A DNA stretch of 34,913 nt from an uncultured Dorea sp. (GCA_947063855.1 CAMSTW010000036.1:1-34913), one strand, 5' to 3'; shown: positions 16,260 to 24,318, counted from the stretch's first letter. Program-made: numbers and translations. Notes: a model not told the origin generated them from the sequence alone.

Positions 16260-16353
16260 ACGGATCCTCCCTTAGACTGAAAACATCTTCTGCATCTTCT
16301 ACCGTCATTGGCCGAAGCAGCAGGCGCTCCGTTTCAATCTCAATATTGTGCAT
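16234..16353 (-). pseudogene. N-terminal fragment of a GNAT (RimJ/RimL-type) acetyltransferase
   Basis: A 39-codon frame from the ATG at 16353 (GAGGAA site, overlapping the end of the previous gene) to the TGA at 16236-16234. It begins with IETERLLLRPMTVEDAEDVF and then SLREDP, the standard opening of RimJ/RimL-type GNAT enzymes. After about 31 residues it runs into the start of the DUF5596 gene in another frame and stops. A full GNAT needs about 170 residues, so this is a broken gene whose body was probably deleted when the two genes were joined. Confidence 0.7.
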
Positions 16354-16357
16354 ATAT

Positions 16358-18082
16358 CTATTCCTCTTCAGATACTACTTTACACTTTTTCTTATAACAG
16401 GCAATCCCATACTTTAAAATTTTATAATATCCGGCATCTTTTAATTCTGCAGCATAACCCATATCTTCGATTTGTTTCATTGCATTTTCACATTCGGCAG
16501 ACAGCTTTTCATCTTCGGCATATTTGAGCTCAATAACCATTCCTATACCTTTATCCTCAATTTCGATAATGATATCCCCAAAACCATTTCCGGCCTCTCT
16601 GTTCGATTTTACATACCAATCAGTCTTGAATCCCAAAATTCCAAGCATAATACCATGATAGAAGTTCTCCTTAGTTGGCTTTCTTACAAAAGTATCTCGA
16701 ATACTAATCGTTCGTTTCAAGTATTCATTGAATAAACGCTCCACCTCCAAAGCCTTTCCAGCCTCTAAAGCATCACAAAATTCTTGTAATTTTTCACCGT
16801 CCCTTTTGGCAGCTTCTTTGAACATCGTCATAATCTGCTCTGTAAAAATATTTCTAATCTCCATATTCGGTATTGCCAATTGAAAACATTTCCCATCCGG
16901 ATTCCCTCTCTGCGTCAGATATCCGGTAGTAAAGAGAACACTCCAGATATTATCAATCGAATCATAAATATGGTCATAAGTCAGCTCCATGTGGATATCC
17001 TTTGTTATAATTTCGCCGGCAACAAGCGCTTCAATCTCGCTTTTAGCTAATCCTTTATCCACCTTTTCAATAAAATATCTTACAATATCGTTCCCACTGG
17101 TATTTGACCAGTAGTCTTGCGGAGGCAGGCTTCTTTTTTTTCTAAGCTTATTAATGTAACTGACTACATCCCATGGACAATACACATCTGAATCTCCAAA
17201 ACGATATCCGTTATACCAGGCTTTCATGACATCGTATTTATCGCTCAGCTCATAATACTCCAACAATTCCCGCACTTCGTAGTCCGTAAATCCAAAATAC
17301 GAATCGCAGTCTTCATCAATGATAGAGAATATATTCGTATTATTCAATCCAGTAAAAATACTCTCTTTTGAAACCCGCAAACATCCGGTTAAAATTGCAA
17401 AATACAGACTATCATTTGTTTTTAATACCTGTTCAAGCATATTTCGCATTAAAATTATCATATTTTCATAGTAATTTCGCTCATTTGCCTTGGCAAGCGG
17501 TACATCATATTCATCAATCAGGACGACCACTCTTTCTCCATAATGCTTCTGCAACAATGCAGAAAGTGTTTTCAGACTTCCCATCAGCACCGAATCTGGC
17601 ATGATAAAGCTTTCTGCATTATTTGTATCCACTTTTATCAATTGATAATACTGCTTTTTTTCAATCTCATTTAACCGGTCACTATTTATAAACAGATCAT
17701 AGAACCTCAATGCCTCATTTCCAATCACGGAGCACATCAACGATCTGGCGGTTGGATAATCAGCGCCATTTATCCCTTTCAAGGTAATAGAAATTACAGG
17801 AAACCTTCCCATATAAATATTACAAAGCTCCGTTTCTTTCGCAATTTCCAACCCATCAAACATTCTTTTATTACAGCCTATTTCAAAAAAAGACTTAAAC
17901 ATACTCATATTCAATGATTTACCAAAACGCCGCGGCCGGGTAAACAGATTTACCTTCCCCCACGCATCAAGAAAATCCCGTATCAAACCAGTTTTATCCA
18001 CATAGTAAAAACCTTCTGAACATATCTCATCAAAAGCTTCAATACCAATCGGCAGTTTCTTTTTGCCTATACTTTTCCCCAT
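16358..18082 (-). CDS. AAA-ATPase/PD-(D/E)XK nuclease family protein (PF09820 + DUF1703)
   Basis: 574 residues. The N-terminal AAA-like domain has the family hallmark FTRPRRFGKSLNMS (Walker A Lys55) after IGIEAFDEI...YYVDKT, and a Walker B VVLIDEYDVPL. The C-terminal domain (about 450-560) holds a PD-(D/E)XK core: GDIIIEIEDKG followed by VIELKYAED, giving the Asp-Glu-x-Lys constellation. The family is widespread and often multicopy in gut anaerobes; its function is unproven, but a DNA-related or defence role has been suspected. ATG 18082 has GGAG eight bases upstream. The gene is clearly AT-richer than the jet genes, a sign of separate acquisition. It stands first in the same-strand defence run, 4 bp before the GNAT fragment. 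Confidence 0.88.
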   Translation of the reverse strand: MGKSIGKKKLPIGIEAFDEICSEGFYYVDKTGLIRDFLDAWGKVNLFTRPRRFGKSLNMSMFKSFFEIGCNKRMFDGLEIAKETELCNIYMGRFPVISITLKGINGADYPTARSLMCSVIGNEALRFYDLFINSDRLNEIEKKQYYQLIKVDTNNAESFIMPDSVLMGSLKTLSALLQKHYGERVVVLIDEYDVPLAKANERNYYENMIILMRNMLEQVLKTNDSLYFAILTGCLRVSKESIFTGLNNTNIFSIIDEDCDSYFGFTDYEVRELLEYYELSDKYDVMKAWYNGYRFGDSDVYCPWDVVSYINKLRKKRSLPPQDYWSNTSGNDIVRYFIEKVDKGLAKSEIEALVAGEIITKDIHMELTYDHIYDSIDNIWSVLFTTGYLTQRGNPDGKCFQLAIPNMEIRNIFTEQIMTMFKEAAKRDGEKLQEFCDALEAGKALEVERLFNEYLKRTISIRDTFVRKPTKENFYHGIMLGILGFKTDWYVKSNREAGNGFGDIIIEIEDKGIGMVIELKYAEDEKLSAECENAMKQIEDMGYAAELKDAGYYKILKYGIACYKKKCKVVSEEE

Positions 18083-18159
18083 ATCACACGCTCCATATCA
18101 AAAGTCAGCGAGCCTTTAACATATCCGGTCGTCGAATATTTCTCACTTTTATACAGAAT

Positions 18160-18189
18160 ACTATATCACATGACCGGCAGTAAATTCAA
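18160..18189 (-). promoter_or_regulatory. Possible promoter for the defence island
   Basis: Minus strand TTGAAT (18189-18184), 18-bp spacer, TATAGT (18165-18160), about 80 bases before the ATPase/nuclease start. It lies inside the AraC relic. The match is moderate. Confidence 0.35.
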
Positions 18190-18349
18190 TGACTGTCTAA
18201 CGGAACTTCCCATTAAAGCAATCGCCGCCCAATGCGGTTACCCCAATCAGCTCTACTTCTCGCAGGTCTTCAAGAAATCCTACGGCCTGTCGCCTCAGGA
18301 GTGGCGAAAGCAGAATTGTTCCAAACCGGAGATACCTGACCTTAAGTAA
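18170..18349 (+). pseudogene. C-terminal remnant of an AraC-family regulator
   Basis: A 59-codon frame. The segment LPIKAIAAQCGYPNQLYFSQ followed by VFKKSYGLSPQEWRKQN is the second helix-turn-helix of AraC/XylS regulators. The sensor domain and first helix-turn-helix are missing; MTGSKFNDCLT appears joined directly to ELPIKAIA, as if the intervening helix had been deleted. There is no ribosome site at the ATG. A strong hairpin follows the stop at once, so this is the 3' end of a formerly complete gene. Confidence 0.75.
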
Positions 18350-18380
18350 CCGCCCGGAAACAATTTATTTCCGGACGGTT
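18348..18380 (+). terminator. Hairpin after the AraC remnant
   Basis: AACCGCCCGGAAA (18348-18360) pairs with TTTCCGGACGGTT (18368-18380) with one mismatch around a 7-base loop. It overlaps the stop of the AraC remnant and is followed by only a short T run. Confidence 0.65.
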
Positions 18381-18448
18381 TCTAAGTAAATCTGAAATGC
18401 AGAATAATCCTCCTGTATCTGAGGAAGCGGTATTCTGAGTATGCAGCG

Positions 18449-18749
18449 ATCATCTTAGTCTTCGTCAGTACGGGAAGAATGCACTCCAGGTATTTCGAAG
18501 AAATCCCCTGCCTTTTTGCCACCTCTTTCATGGGTACATAACCAGAAGCACAACGATTGTTTTCCCCTCATTCTCAGGGCGCTTCGCCAGCTCCACTGCT
18601 GCGAAAACCGCCGCGCCGGAAGAGATGCCCACAAGAACGCCTTCCTGCCGACAAGCCTTCCCGCCGCAAACGCGTCTTCATCGGAGACCGGCATGATCTC
18701 ATCATAAACCGCCGTATTCAGGACTTCAGGAACAAATCCCACGCCAATC
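18449..18749 (-). pseudogene. Rearranged partial copy of the rrf2-cysK locus
   Basis: 18449-18543 matches 19747-19841 (inside rrf2) with about 6 differences in 95 bases. 18543-18749 matches 20036-20246 (3' part of cysK) apart from scattered substitutions and a 4-base deletion (TTCC) near 18650 that shifts the frame. The roughly 194 bases that separate these parts in the intact locus are missing. Order and orientation are preserved, so this is a decayed paralogous locus, not a random insertion. The reading frame across it fuses Rrf2 and CysK pieces out of frame and cannot encode a working enzyme. Confidence 0.85.
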
Positions 18750-18776
18750 TATCGGCAAAAACAAATGTCTTTTTAA

Positions 18777-18805
18777 TTGATAGGTCAGCTTTTTTCTGCT
18801 ATAAT
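18777..18805 (+). promoter_or_regulatory. Near-consensus promoter before the polyvalent-protein relic
   Basis: TTGATA (18777-18782), 17-bp spacer, TATAAT (18800-18805). Downstream are a GGAG site at 18848-18851 and a TTG at 18861 that would give only a 31-codon peptide before the nonsense codon. Confidence 0.55.
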
Positions 18806-18812
18806 TCGGTAA

Positions 18813-19424
18813 AGAGTGACAAAAGACGATAAAAATAGAAATTTAACGGAGAAAACAATTTTGGATAGGAATGTAAACATAATAGCAGACTTAAAGGGAA
18901 ATAAAATTGTACTAATAAATGATATTATATTCAAGGGAAAAAGGTCTGTAAATTGAGACGATGTGAAGAATTATCTTGAAACATATGTCGGTGAATTTTA
19001 TGAAATTGCCGATACAAAAGATATTGTATATATTGGAAAAGAGTTACCGGATGAATACACTGGTTCGCGGTATACATATTCGCTGAAAGGGGCAAATGCG
19101 AAGGCAAAAGCCAATGCATCACAGGGGATACCTGAGATGTTGGAAATAGCGGCTGGAAAGCATTTCAGGGAAAATTCCGGCGAAAAGCATAACAGAAATG
19201 CTGCGAATGGCTGGTATCGGTATAATTCGCGCTTTGCACTGCCTGTTTATGATGATAGTGGAAAAGCAGAACGATATAATGTGTTCCATGCCTCCATGCT
19301 GATACGTCATGATGCAGACGGAAAAATGTATCTATATGACATCATGGACATAAAAAAAAGAAACGAGCAACCCTTTCGAATCATAAGATTTTACTTGGCA
19401 AAAAACCCATCTCTTTTGTTCTAG
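18813..19424 (+). pseudogene. Relic of a mobile-element polyvalent protein (LPD3-like segment) with a nonsense codon
   Basis: One frame stays open from 18813 to the TAG at 19422-19424 except for TGA at 18954-18956. Before it the frame reads DRNVNIIADLKGNKIVLIND, and after it comes DDVKNYLETYVGEFYEIADT, followed by IYIGKELPDEYTGS, NAKAKANASQGIPEMLEIA, GWYRYNSRFALPVYDD and LYDIMDIKK. These blocks are those of the C-terminal region of very large polyvalent proteins of clostridial conjugative elements and phages. The stop sits where relatives usually have Trp after Ser-Val/Ile-Asn/Asp, so a TGG to TGA change is likely. The GTG at 18963 could restart a 153-residue frame but lacks a ribosome site. 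I treat it as a dead fragment left by an integrated element. Confidence 0.7.
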
Positions 19425-19451
19425 TATAGTGTATGTGGTGGAAGCTGTCAA
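19423..19451 (-). promoter_or_regulatory. Consensus promoter facing into the polyvalent relic
   Basis: Minus strand TTGACA (19451-19446), 17-bp spacer, TATACT (19428-19423). It would transcribe antisense to the relic, starting near 19416. It lies just beyond the rrf2 stop and has no gene of its own downstream. Confidence 0.5.
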
Positions 19452-19478
19452 GCATGATTTTTTCAGAAATTTCGCATC

Positions 19479-19910
19479 CTAAACGGAGGTGAAATCCACA
19501 GTTTCCGGCGGCTTCATCAGAGCCGCCAATGTAATCCCATCAAAATACTCATTGGTAAGCCTGTAGAACTCCGTCCACATCGGTAACGTCCTGCAGCCTT
19601 CGGCGCGCTCACAGATATCCGCCTCACAGCCAAGGCACGCCACCGGCGCAAGATCCCCTTCCGTAAGTCGCAAGATATCCCCGACACGGATGCTGCCGGG
19701 CGAATCCGCCAGGCGGTAACCGCCGCCCTTCCCCTGAAGTCCTTCAATCATCTTATTCTTCGTCAGTACAGGAAGAATGCGTTCCAGGTATTTCAAAGAA
19801 ATCCCCTGTCTTTTTGCCACCTCTTTCATGGGTACATAACCTTTTCCATAATTCTCTGCCAGATCGATCATCACCCGAAGCGCATATCTGCCTTTCGTTG
19901 AAATCATCAT
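19479..19910 (-). CDS. Rrf2-family regulator (CymR/IscR-like)
   Basis: 143 residues. MISTKGRYALRVMIDLAE and the winged helix GISLKYLERILPVLTKNKMI plus GLQGKGGGYRLA are the Rrf2 DNA-binding domain. A cluster CLGCEADICERAEGC (four Cys) lies where IscR holds its [2Fe-2S] ligands, whereas the clostridial/bacillar cysteine regulator CymR lacks such a cluster, so this protein may sense iron-sulfur or redox state. Being last in metY-cysK-rrf2, it probably controls the palindrome at 22258-22280 and hence itself. AGGTGA precedes ATG 19910 by five bases; an ATG at 19907 is also possible. Confidence 0.88.
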   Translation of the reverse strand: MMISTKGRYALRVMIDLAENYGKGYVPMKEVAKRQGISLKYLERILPVLTKNKMIEGLQGKGGGYRLADSPGSIRVGDILRLTEGDLAPVACLGCEADICERAEGCRTLPMWTEFYRLTNEYFDGITLAALMKPPETVDFTSV

Positions 19911-19987
19911 CCTGATCACCTCTCTTGAAAGCTTTTAAAAGCACTTAAAAGACTATTACCTGCAAATTACAGGCAATAGCCTCCTTC

Positions 19988-20920
19988 CTACTCTGCAAAT
20001 AACGGCGTAGACAGATATCTGTCCCCTGTATCAGGCAGAAGCACAACGATTGTCTTCCCCTCATTCTCAGGACGCTTCGCCAGCTCCACTGCCGCGAAAA
20101 CCGCCGCGCCGGAAGAGATGCCTACAAGCACGCCTTCCTTCCTGCCCACAAGCCTTCCCGCCGCAAACGCGTCTTCATCGGAAACCGGCATGATCTCATC
20201 ATAGATTGCCGTATTCAGGACTTCGGGAACAAATCCTGCGCCAATCCCCTGAATCTTATGAGGTCCCGCCTCACCGCCGGAGAGTACGGCGGAGGAAGCC
20301 GGTTCTACCGCAACAACTCTGACAGAAGGAATCTTTGATTTGAGATACTCGCCGACACCGGTTATGGTTCCGCCGGTTCCCGCACCCGCGACAAAGATAT
20401 CCACTTCCCCGTCCGTATCCTCATAGATCTCCGGGCCTGTGCCCGTCCTGTGGGCTTTCGGGTTGGCGGGATTCACAAACTGCCCCGGAACGAAGCTTCC
20501 CGGAATCTCCAAAGCCAGTTCCTCCGCTTTGGCAATGGCGCCCTTCATACCCTTAGCGCCCTCGGTCAGTACCAGTTCGGCGCCATAGGCTTTCATAAGC
20601 TGACGCCGTTCCACGGACATCGTCTCAGGCATGACAATGATGATCCTGTACCCCCGCGCGGCTGCAACGGCGGCAAGGCCAATCCCCGTATTGCCGGAGG
20701 TCGGTTCGATAATGACCGAACCTGATCCTAATCTCCCTGTTCTCTCCGCTTCCTCAATCATCATCTTCGCCACACGATCCTTGACGGAACCCGCCGGATT
20801 CAGGTACTCAAGCTTCGCAAGAATTCTTGCTTTCAGGTGATAGGCTTCTTCTATGTGAGTCAGTTCCAGAAGCGGCGTTCTGCCGATCAGCTGATCGACA
20901 GATGTATATATATTTGACAT
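19988..20920 (-). CDS. cysK: Cysteine synthase A (O-acetylserine sulfhydrylase)
   Basis: 310 residues, the family's usual length. The PLP lysine is Lys47 in [10 protein letters not shown], the phosphate/substrate loop TSGNTG is at 74-79, the glycine loop is GTGGTITG, and the C-terminal [15 protein letters not shown] is intact. It makes cysteine from O-acetylserine and sulfide in the cytoplasm. It starts 29 bp after the metY stop, with an AGGAGG site, and rrf2 follows 68 bp later, so the three form one operon. A decayed partial copy of its 3' end lies at 18543-18749. Confidence 0.95.
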   Translation of the reverse strand: MSNIYTSVDQLIGRTPLLELTHIEEAYHLKARILAKLEYLNPAGSVKDRVAKMMIEEAERTGRLGSGSVIIEPTSGNTGIGLAAVAAARGYRIIIVMPETMSVERRQLMKAYGAELVLTEGAKGMKGAIAKAEELALEIPGSFVPGQFVNPANPKAHRTGTGPEIYEDTDGEVDIFVAGAGTGGTITGVGEYLKSKIPSVRVVAVEPASSAVLSGGEAGPHKIQGIGAGFVPEVLNTAIYDEIMPVSDEDAFAAGRLVGRKEGVLVGISSGAAVFAAVELAKRPENEGKTIVVLLPDTGDRYLSTPLFAE

Positions 20921-20949
20921 AGCATTCCCTCCTATTCAACGAATCCTTA

Positions 20950-22233
20950 TTACTTTACTGCATCGAAGCCGCCCTGCAGATCGGCTATGATATCATCTAT
21001 ATGCTCCGTACCGACAGACAGCCGGATCGTATTCGGCTTAATCCCCTGATCCGCAAGCTCTTCCTCCGTAAGCTGGCTGTGAGTCGTGGTTGCCGGATGG
21101 ATGACCAGACTCTTGACGTCGGCAACATTTGCAAGCAGCGAGAAGATCTTCAGATTGTCAATAAACTTATGGGCTTCCTCCACGCCGCCTCTGATCTCAA
21201 ATGTAAAGATAGAGCCTCCTCCGGCAGGAAAATATCTCTGATACAGTTCATGATCCGGATGTTCCTTAAGGGACGGATGGTTCACCTTCTCGACCTGCGG
21301 ATGCGCCGCAAGGAATTCCACAACCTTCGCCGTATTCTCCGCATGCCGTTCCAGCCGCAGGGATAAGGTCTCTATCCCCTGCAGAAGCAGGAATGCCGCA
21401 AAGGGAGAAATCGCCGCACCGGTATCACGGAGCAGAATCGCACGGATGTAGGTCACAAATGCCGCCGGTCCCGCCGCCTTCACAAAGGATACGCCGTGAT
21501 AGCTTGGATTGGGCTCGGCAATCGCCGGGTATCTTCCCGAAGCGCTCCAGTCGAATCTGCCCGAATCAACAATAATCCCTCCAAGGGTCGTACCGTGGCC
21601 TCCAAGAAACTTCGTCGCCGAATGTACGACGATATCTGCACCATGCTCAATAGGGCGGATCAGATAAGGCGTACCAAAGGTATTGTCTACGACCAGAGGC
21701 AGTCCATGCTTATGCGCAAGCTCTGCAAGTGCGTCAATATCCGGAATATCGCTGTTCGGATTGCCAAGCGTCTCTATATAAATCGCTCTTGTGTGATCCT
21801 GAATGGCCGCTTCCACCTCATCAAGATCATGAATATTAACGAAGCTGGCTGTGATTCCGAACGCCGGAAGTGTGTGCGCCAGCAGGTTGTAGCTGCCTCC
21901 GTATATGGTCTTCTGTGCAACAAAATGGCCGCCGTTCTGCCCAAGGGCTTCCAGCGTATATGTAATCGCCGCCGCTCCGGAGGCGAGAGCCAGGGCCGCT
22001 GCTCCGCCTTCCAGAGCCGCCACACGCTGTTCCAGCACATCCTGCGTGGAGTTTGTCAGTCTGCCGTAGATATTGCCGGCATCGGCAAGGCCAAAACGAG
22101 CCGCCGCATGGGCCGAGTCTTTGAATACATAAGAAGTAGTCGCATAGATCGGGACTGCGCGGGCATCGGTTGCCGGGTCAGGATTCTCCTGGCCTACATG
22201 GAGTTGTAAAGTTTCAAATCTGTAATCAGGCAT
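20950..22233 (-). CDS. metY: O-acetylhomoserine sulfhydrylase (aminocarboxypropyltransferase)
   Basis: 427 residues from the ATG at 22233, which has AAGGAG eight bases upstream; upstream in-frame starts lie inside the operator. This is a Cys/Met-metabolism PLP enzyme: VVDNTFGTPY and HSATKFLGGHGTTLGG with PLP-binding Lys208, the YGRLTNSTQDVLE entry motif, and a C-terminal LIRLSVGTEHIDDI-type end. Length and the DIVVHSATKF...GGIIVDSG pattern fit MetY rather than the shorter MetB/MetC. It joins sulfide to O-acetylhomoserine to give homocysteine for methionine. Being first in metY-cysK-rrf2, it lets sulfide be shared between the methionine and cysteine branches under one regulator. Confidence 0.93.
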   Translation of the reverse strand: MPDYRFETLQLHVGQENPDPATDARAVPIYATTSYVFKDSAHAAARFGLADAGNIYGRLTNSTQDVLEQRVAALEGGAAALALASGAAAITYTLEALGQNGGHFVAQKTIYGGSYNLLAHTLPAFGITASFVNIHDLDEVEAAIQDHTRAIYIETLGNPNSDIPDIDALAELAHKHGLPLVVDNTFGTPYLIRPIEHGADIVVHSATKFLGGHGTTLGGIIVDSGRFDWSASGRYPAIAEPNPSYHGVSFVKAAGPAAFVTYIRAILLRDTGAAISPFAAFLLLQGIETLSLRLERHAENTAKVVEFLAAHPQVEKVNHPSLKEHPDHELYQRYFPAGGGSIFTFEIRGGVEEAHKFIDNLKIFSLLANVADVKSLVIHPATTTHSQLTEEELADQGIKPNTIRLSVGTEHIDDIIADLQGGFDAVK

Positions 22234-22257
22234 AATGGTGTCTCCTTTCTTTTTCCA

Positions 22258-22280
22258 ATACCTACCATTTAGGTTGGTAT
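22258..22280. promoter_or_regulatory. Palindromic operator of the metY-cysK-rrf2 operon
   Basis: ATACCTACC (22258-22266) and GGTTGGTAT (22272-22280) form a 9-5-9 inverted repeat with one mismatch. It starts two bases beyond the -10 box, so a bound protein would block the promoter. The probable ligand is the Rrf2 regulator encoded last in the operon. Confidence 0.65.
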
Positions 22281-22281
22281 T

Positions 22282-22310
22282 AGTATATTCCACATTTCAC
22301 CATATGTCAA
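22282..22310 (-). promoter_or_regulatory. Sigma-A promoter of metY-cysK-rrf2
   Basis: Minus strand TTGACA (22310-22305), 17-bp spacer, TATACT (22287-22282). Confidence 0.75.
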
Positions 22311-22321
22311 GAACAAATTAA

Positions 22322-23056
22322 TTAATCATCTTTACACAACTCTGCAAAATCCTCATAAAACCTCCGAAAACTAATCGGACATTTTTCTTTTAATGTTTCT
22401 ATTGATATTTCATCAGCAATATCTATATATGTCTCTCTATCTGGTTTTTGATAATACTGTTCCAATACTCTTTTTAAGTAGTTCTTTGGATAGTCACTGG
22501 CAGGGTTATTTTTCTCTCCCCATATCAGTTCTGGCTTTGATGGCAGCTTAGGGTTCATCGGCTCTGCTCCAAAACATTTTCTATAAGACTCTTTATCAGC
22601 AAGAAGCCAATTCTCTATCATTTTCAACGAAATCATCGGCAGTCCTCTCCAGATCGTACCTTCTACCGACTGCAGCCCTCTTGTAACATCAGAATATATT
22701 TTTTCAAAATACTTTTTACAATGCGTTTCTTCTTTCTGGTTCCCACTAATCACCTTATCAGTATCACAATAAAAGATTCCTTCTGTATATCCATTTTTTA
22801 CTGCGTACATAGAGAATCTTAACGCTGGAATTCCTTTTCCCTCCACTTTTCTTAAATGTCTTGCAGCAAGTTTTACTTTATCCTTTCCATCAATAAAACG
22901 CTTTTCTACATATTCTATTTCTAAATCTACATTCATTTCTTCCGCACATTTTTTCAATAGATAAATGATTGATCCCGGACGCCATCCTCCTGTTGAGTCT
23001 TTCCATCCATAATCGTCCGGGCCTTCACCATATACAAGAAATTTCAACTGTTTCAC
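22322..23056 (-). CDS. Toprim-like protein (DUF4276/RloB-type) paired with an AAA ATPase
   Basis: 244 residues. FLVYGEGPDDYGW near the N-terminus matches the Toprim-style Glu-Gly-x-x-Asp loop, and IFYCDTDKVISG (about 94-105) supplies the Asp-x-Asp pair, the arrangement of DUF4276/RloB-like and OLD-type Toprim nucleases. The middle has WRGLPMISLKMIENWLLAD, similar to the helical block of DUF4276 proteins. It starts at GTG 23056, overlapping the ATPase stop (GTGA) with AGGGG eight bases upstream, so the two are coupled. ATPase-plus-Toprim pairs of this sort include RloAB/AbiL-like, PARIS-like and split OLD-like defence systems. Which one, if any, is not decidable here. Composition is much AT-richer than that of the sulfur genes. 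Confidence 0.78.
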   Translation of the reverse strand: MKQLKFLVYGEGPDDYGWKDSTGGWRPGSIIYLLKKCAEEMNVDLEIEYVEKRFIDGKDKVKLAARHLRKVEGKGIPALRFSMYAVKNGYTEGIFYCDTDKVISGNQKEETHCKKYFEKIYSDVTRGLQSVEGTIWRGLPMISLKMIENWLLADKESYRKCFGAEPMNPKLPSKPELIWGEKNNPASDYPKNYLKRVLEQYYQKPDRETYIDIADEISIETLKEKCPISFRRFYEDFAELCKDD

Positions 23057-24249
23057 AAAATATTCCCCTCTTTAAGCAACTCGTCAATAATTTCCTGATT
23101 GCTCATGTTCATAAGCAATTCTCCCGGATACAGATAATCCATCTTCGCATTCAACTCAATATTATCTGTTAAGCCGCTGCATCTGCATACCCCCGTCTCT
23201 GGTTCCCGGTACATATATCGGATATTGTCTTTTTCTACATAATCCAGAAAAATCGGGCTATGCGTGGTAACTATCATTTGATTTTTCTTGTTCTGGCAAT
23301 TTTCTTCCAGAATATTAATAATCTTCTCTGCATAATCCAGGTTAATCCCATTCTCTATTTCATCTAACAGCATAATACCCTTCTTGTCCATCTCGCAAAT
23401 CGCAAGGAAAGCAAGTAATCGCAGCATTCCGTCACTCATGTTTTTTGATTCTATTACCAGAATCTTGCTCTCATATTTTTCTTCTGCAACCAACTGTGTC
23501 CATCCTGGTTTTCCCTTCGTTTTTGCTTCTACCTTTATAATTCTGTCATCTAATACCCTTCTTATCTTCTCAGCAAAATTCTTTTTCTGCCTCTGATTCA
23601 TTGACTTGATAAAGGAAGGCAATTTCTCCCCCGCACTTCCAATCGAATCCACTTCTCCCCTGCTGGAAAGTCTCATTTTCTCGGGAGACAAAAGTTCAAA
23701 CGAATCAGAATTCTGTAAGAATTCTTTTAACGCACGCAATACCGGATAATCCGCAAAATCCATTAATTTCATAAGTGAAGCGTCAGCCTGGAATTTGGGC
23801 AATCTCATCAGTTGTCCACCAATACCATCCTGAATAAAATTATCACTGTCTTTTGATACGGAATATGCTAATAATGGCACTATATGCCCTCCATTATTTA
23901 TTGTCACTTCTTCACTAACTAATTCCAAGATATTCTTCTGCGTATATGCCGACAACTGGATTTCCCAACAAACCAGGACATTCCTTGACTCTGCCGATAA
24001 TTCTATCTCACATTTAATTGTAATCTTCTGTGACTTCTGTAATTGTGACTTTATATCCGCCACTTTCCATCCCCGCCGCTCCAGAATAACTGAAAAATCT
24101 TCGCTCCCAAGGTTAGATATAAAGTCCAAGATCTGTAATACCGTGCTCTTCCCCGACATATTGTTTCCAACGATTACTGTAAACGGATTTAAATTCATCT
24201 GAAATTGATTTAACGCTTTAAAATTATCCACATATATTCTTTTTATCAA
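23053..24249 (-). CDS. OLD/RloA-like AAA ATPase
   Basis: 398 residues from TTG 24249. IKRIYVDNFKALNQFQMNLN and Walker A GNNMSGKST (Lys34) mark the RecF/OLD-type ATPase fold. The signature stretch is SDGMLRLLAFLAI, Walker B is GIMLLDEIENGI and the switch His is in IVTTHSPIFLD. No Toprim domain is fused; it is supplied by the next gene. Start choice: GGAGG lies eight bases before this TTG, whereas the upstream ATG at 24327 lies inside the -10 box of the gene's own promoter and cannot be on the transcript; ATG 24276 is possible but has no ribosome site. The sequence is AT-rich, like foreign cargo. Confidence 0.82.
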   Translation of the reverse strand: MIKRIYVDNFKALNQFQMNLNPFTVIVGNNMSGKSTVLQILDFISNLGSEDFSVILERRGWKVADIKSQLQKSQKITIKCEIELSAESRNVLVCWEIQLSAYTQKNILELVSEEVTINNGGHIVPLLAYSVSKDSDNFIQDGIGGQLMRLPKFQADASLMKLMDFADYPVLRALKEFLQNSDSFELLSPEKMRLSSRGEVDSIGSAGEKLPSFIKSMNQRQKKNFAEKIRRVLDDRIIKVEAKTKGKPGWTQLVAEEKYESKILVIESKNMSDGMLRLLAFLAICEMDKKGIMLLDEIENGINLDYAEKIINILEENCQNKKNQMIVTTHSPIFLDYVEKDNIRYMYREPETGVCRCSGLTDNIELNAKMDYLYPGELLMNMSNQEIIDELLKEGNIL

Positions 24250-24318
24250 TGCATTTACCTCCAAATGCCCACACATCCAGTTTGTATCAGGCGGCAGATC
24301 TGAATATTTGACATTGTC

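Noticed and set aside
18455-18742. A 95-codon minus-strand open frame that looks like a small gene
   Set aside because: It is an out-of-frame fusion of decayed rrf2 and cysK pieces and has no ribosome site; reported as a pseudogene instead.
22234-22321. SAM or T-box riboswitch controlling metY
   Set aside because: The leader after the promoter is only about 40 bases and holds an operator palindrome, far too short for either riboswitch.
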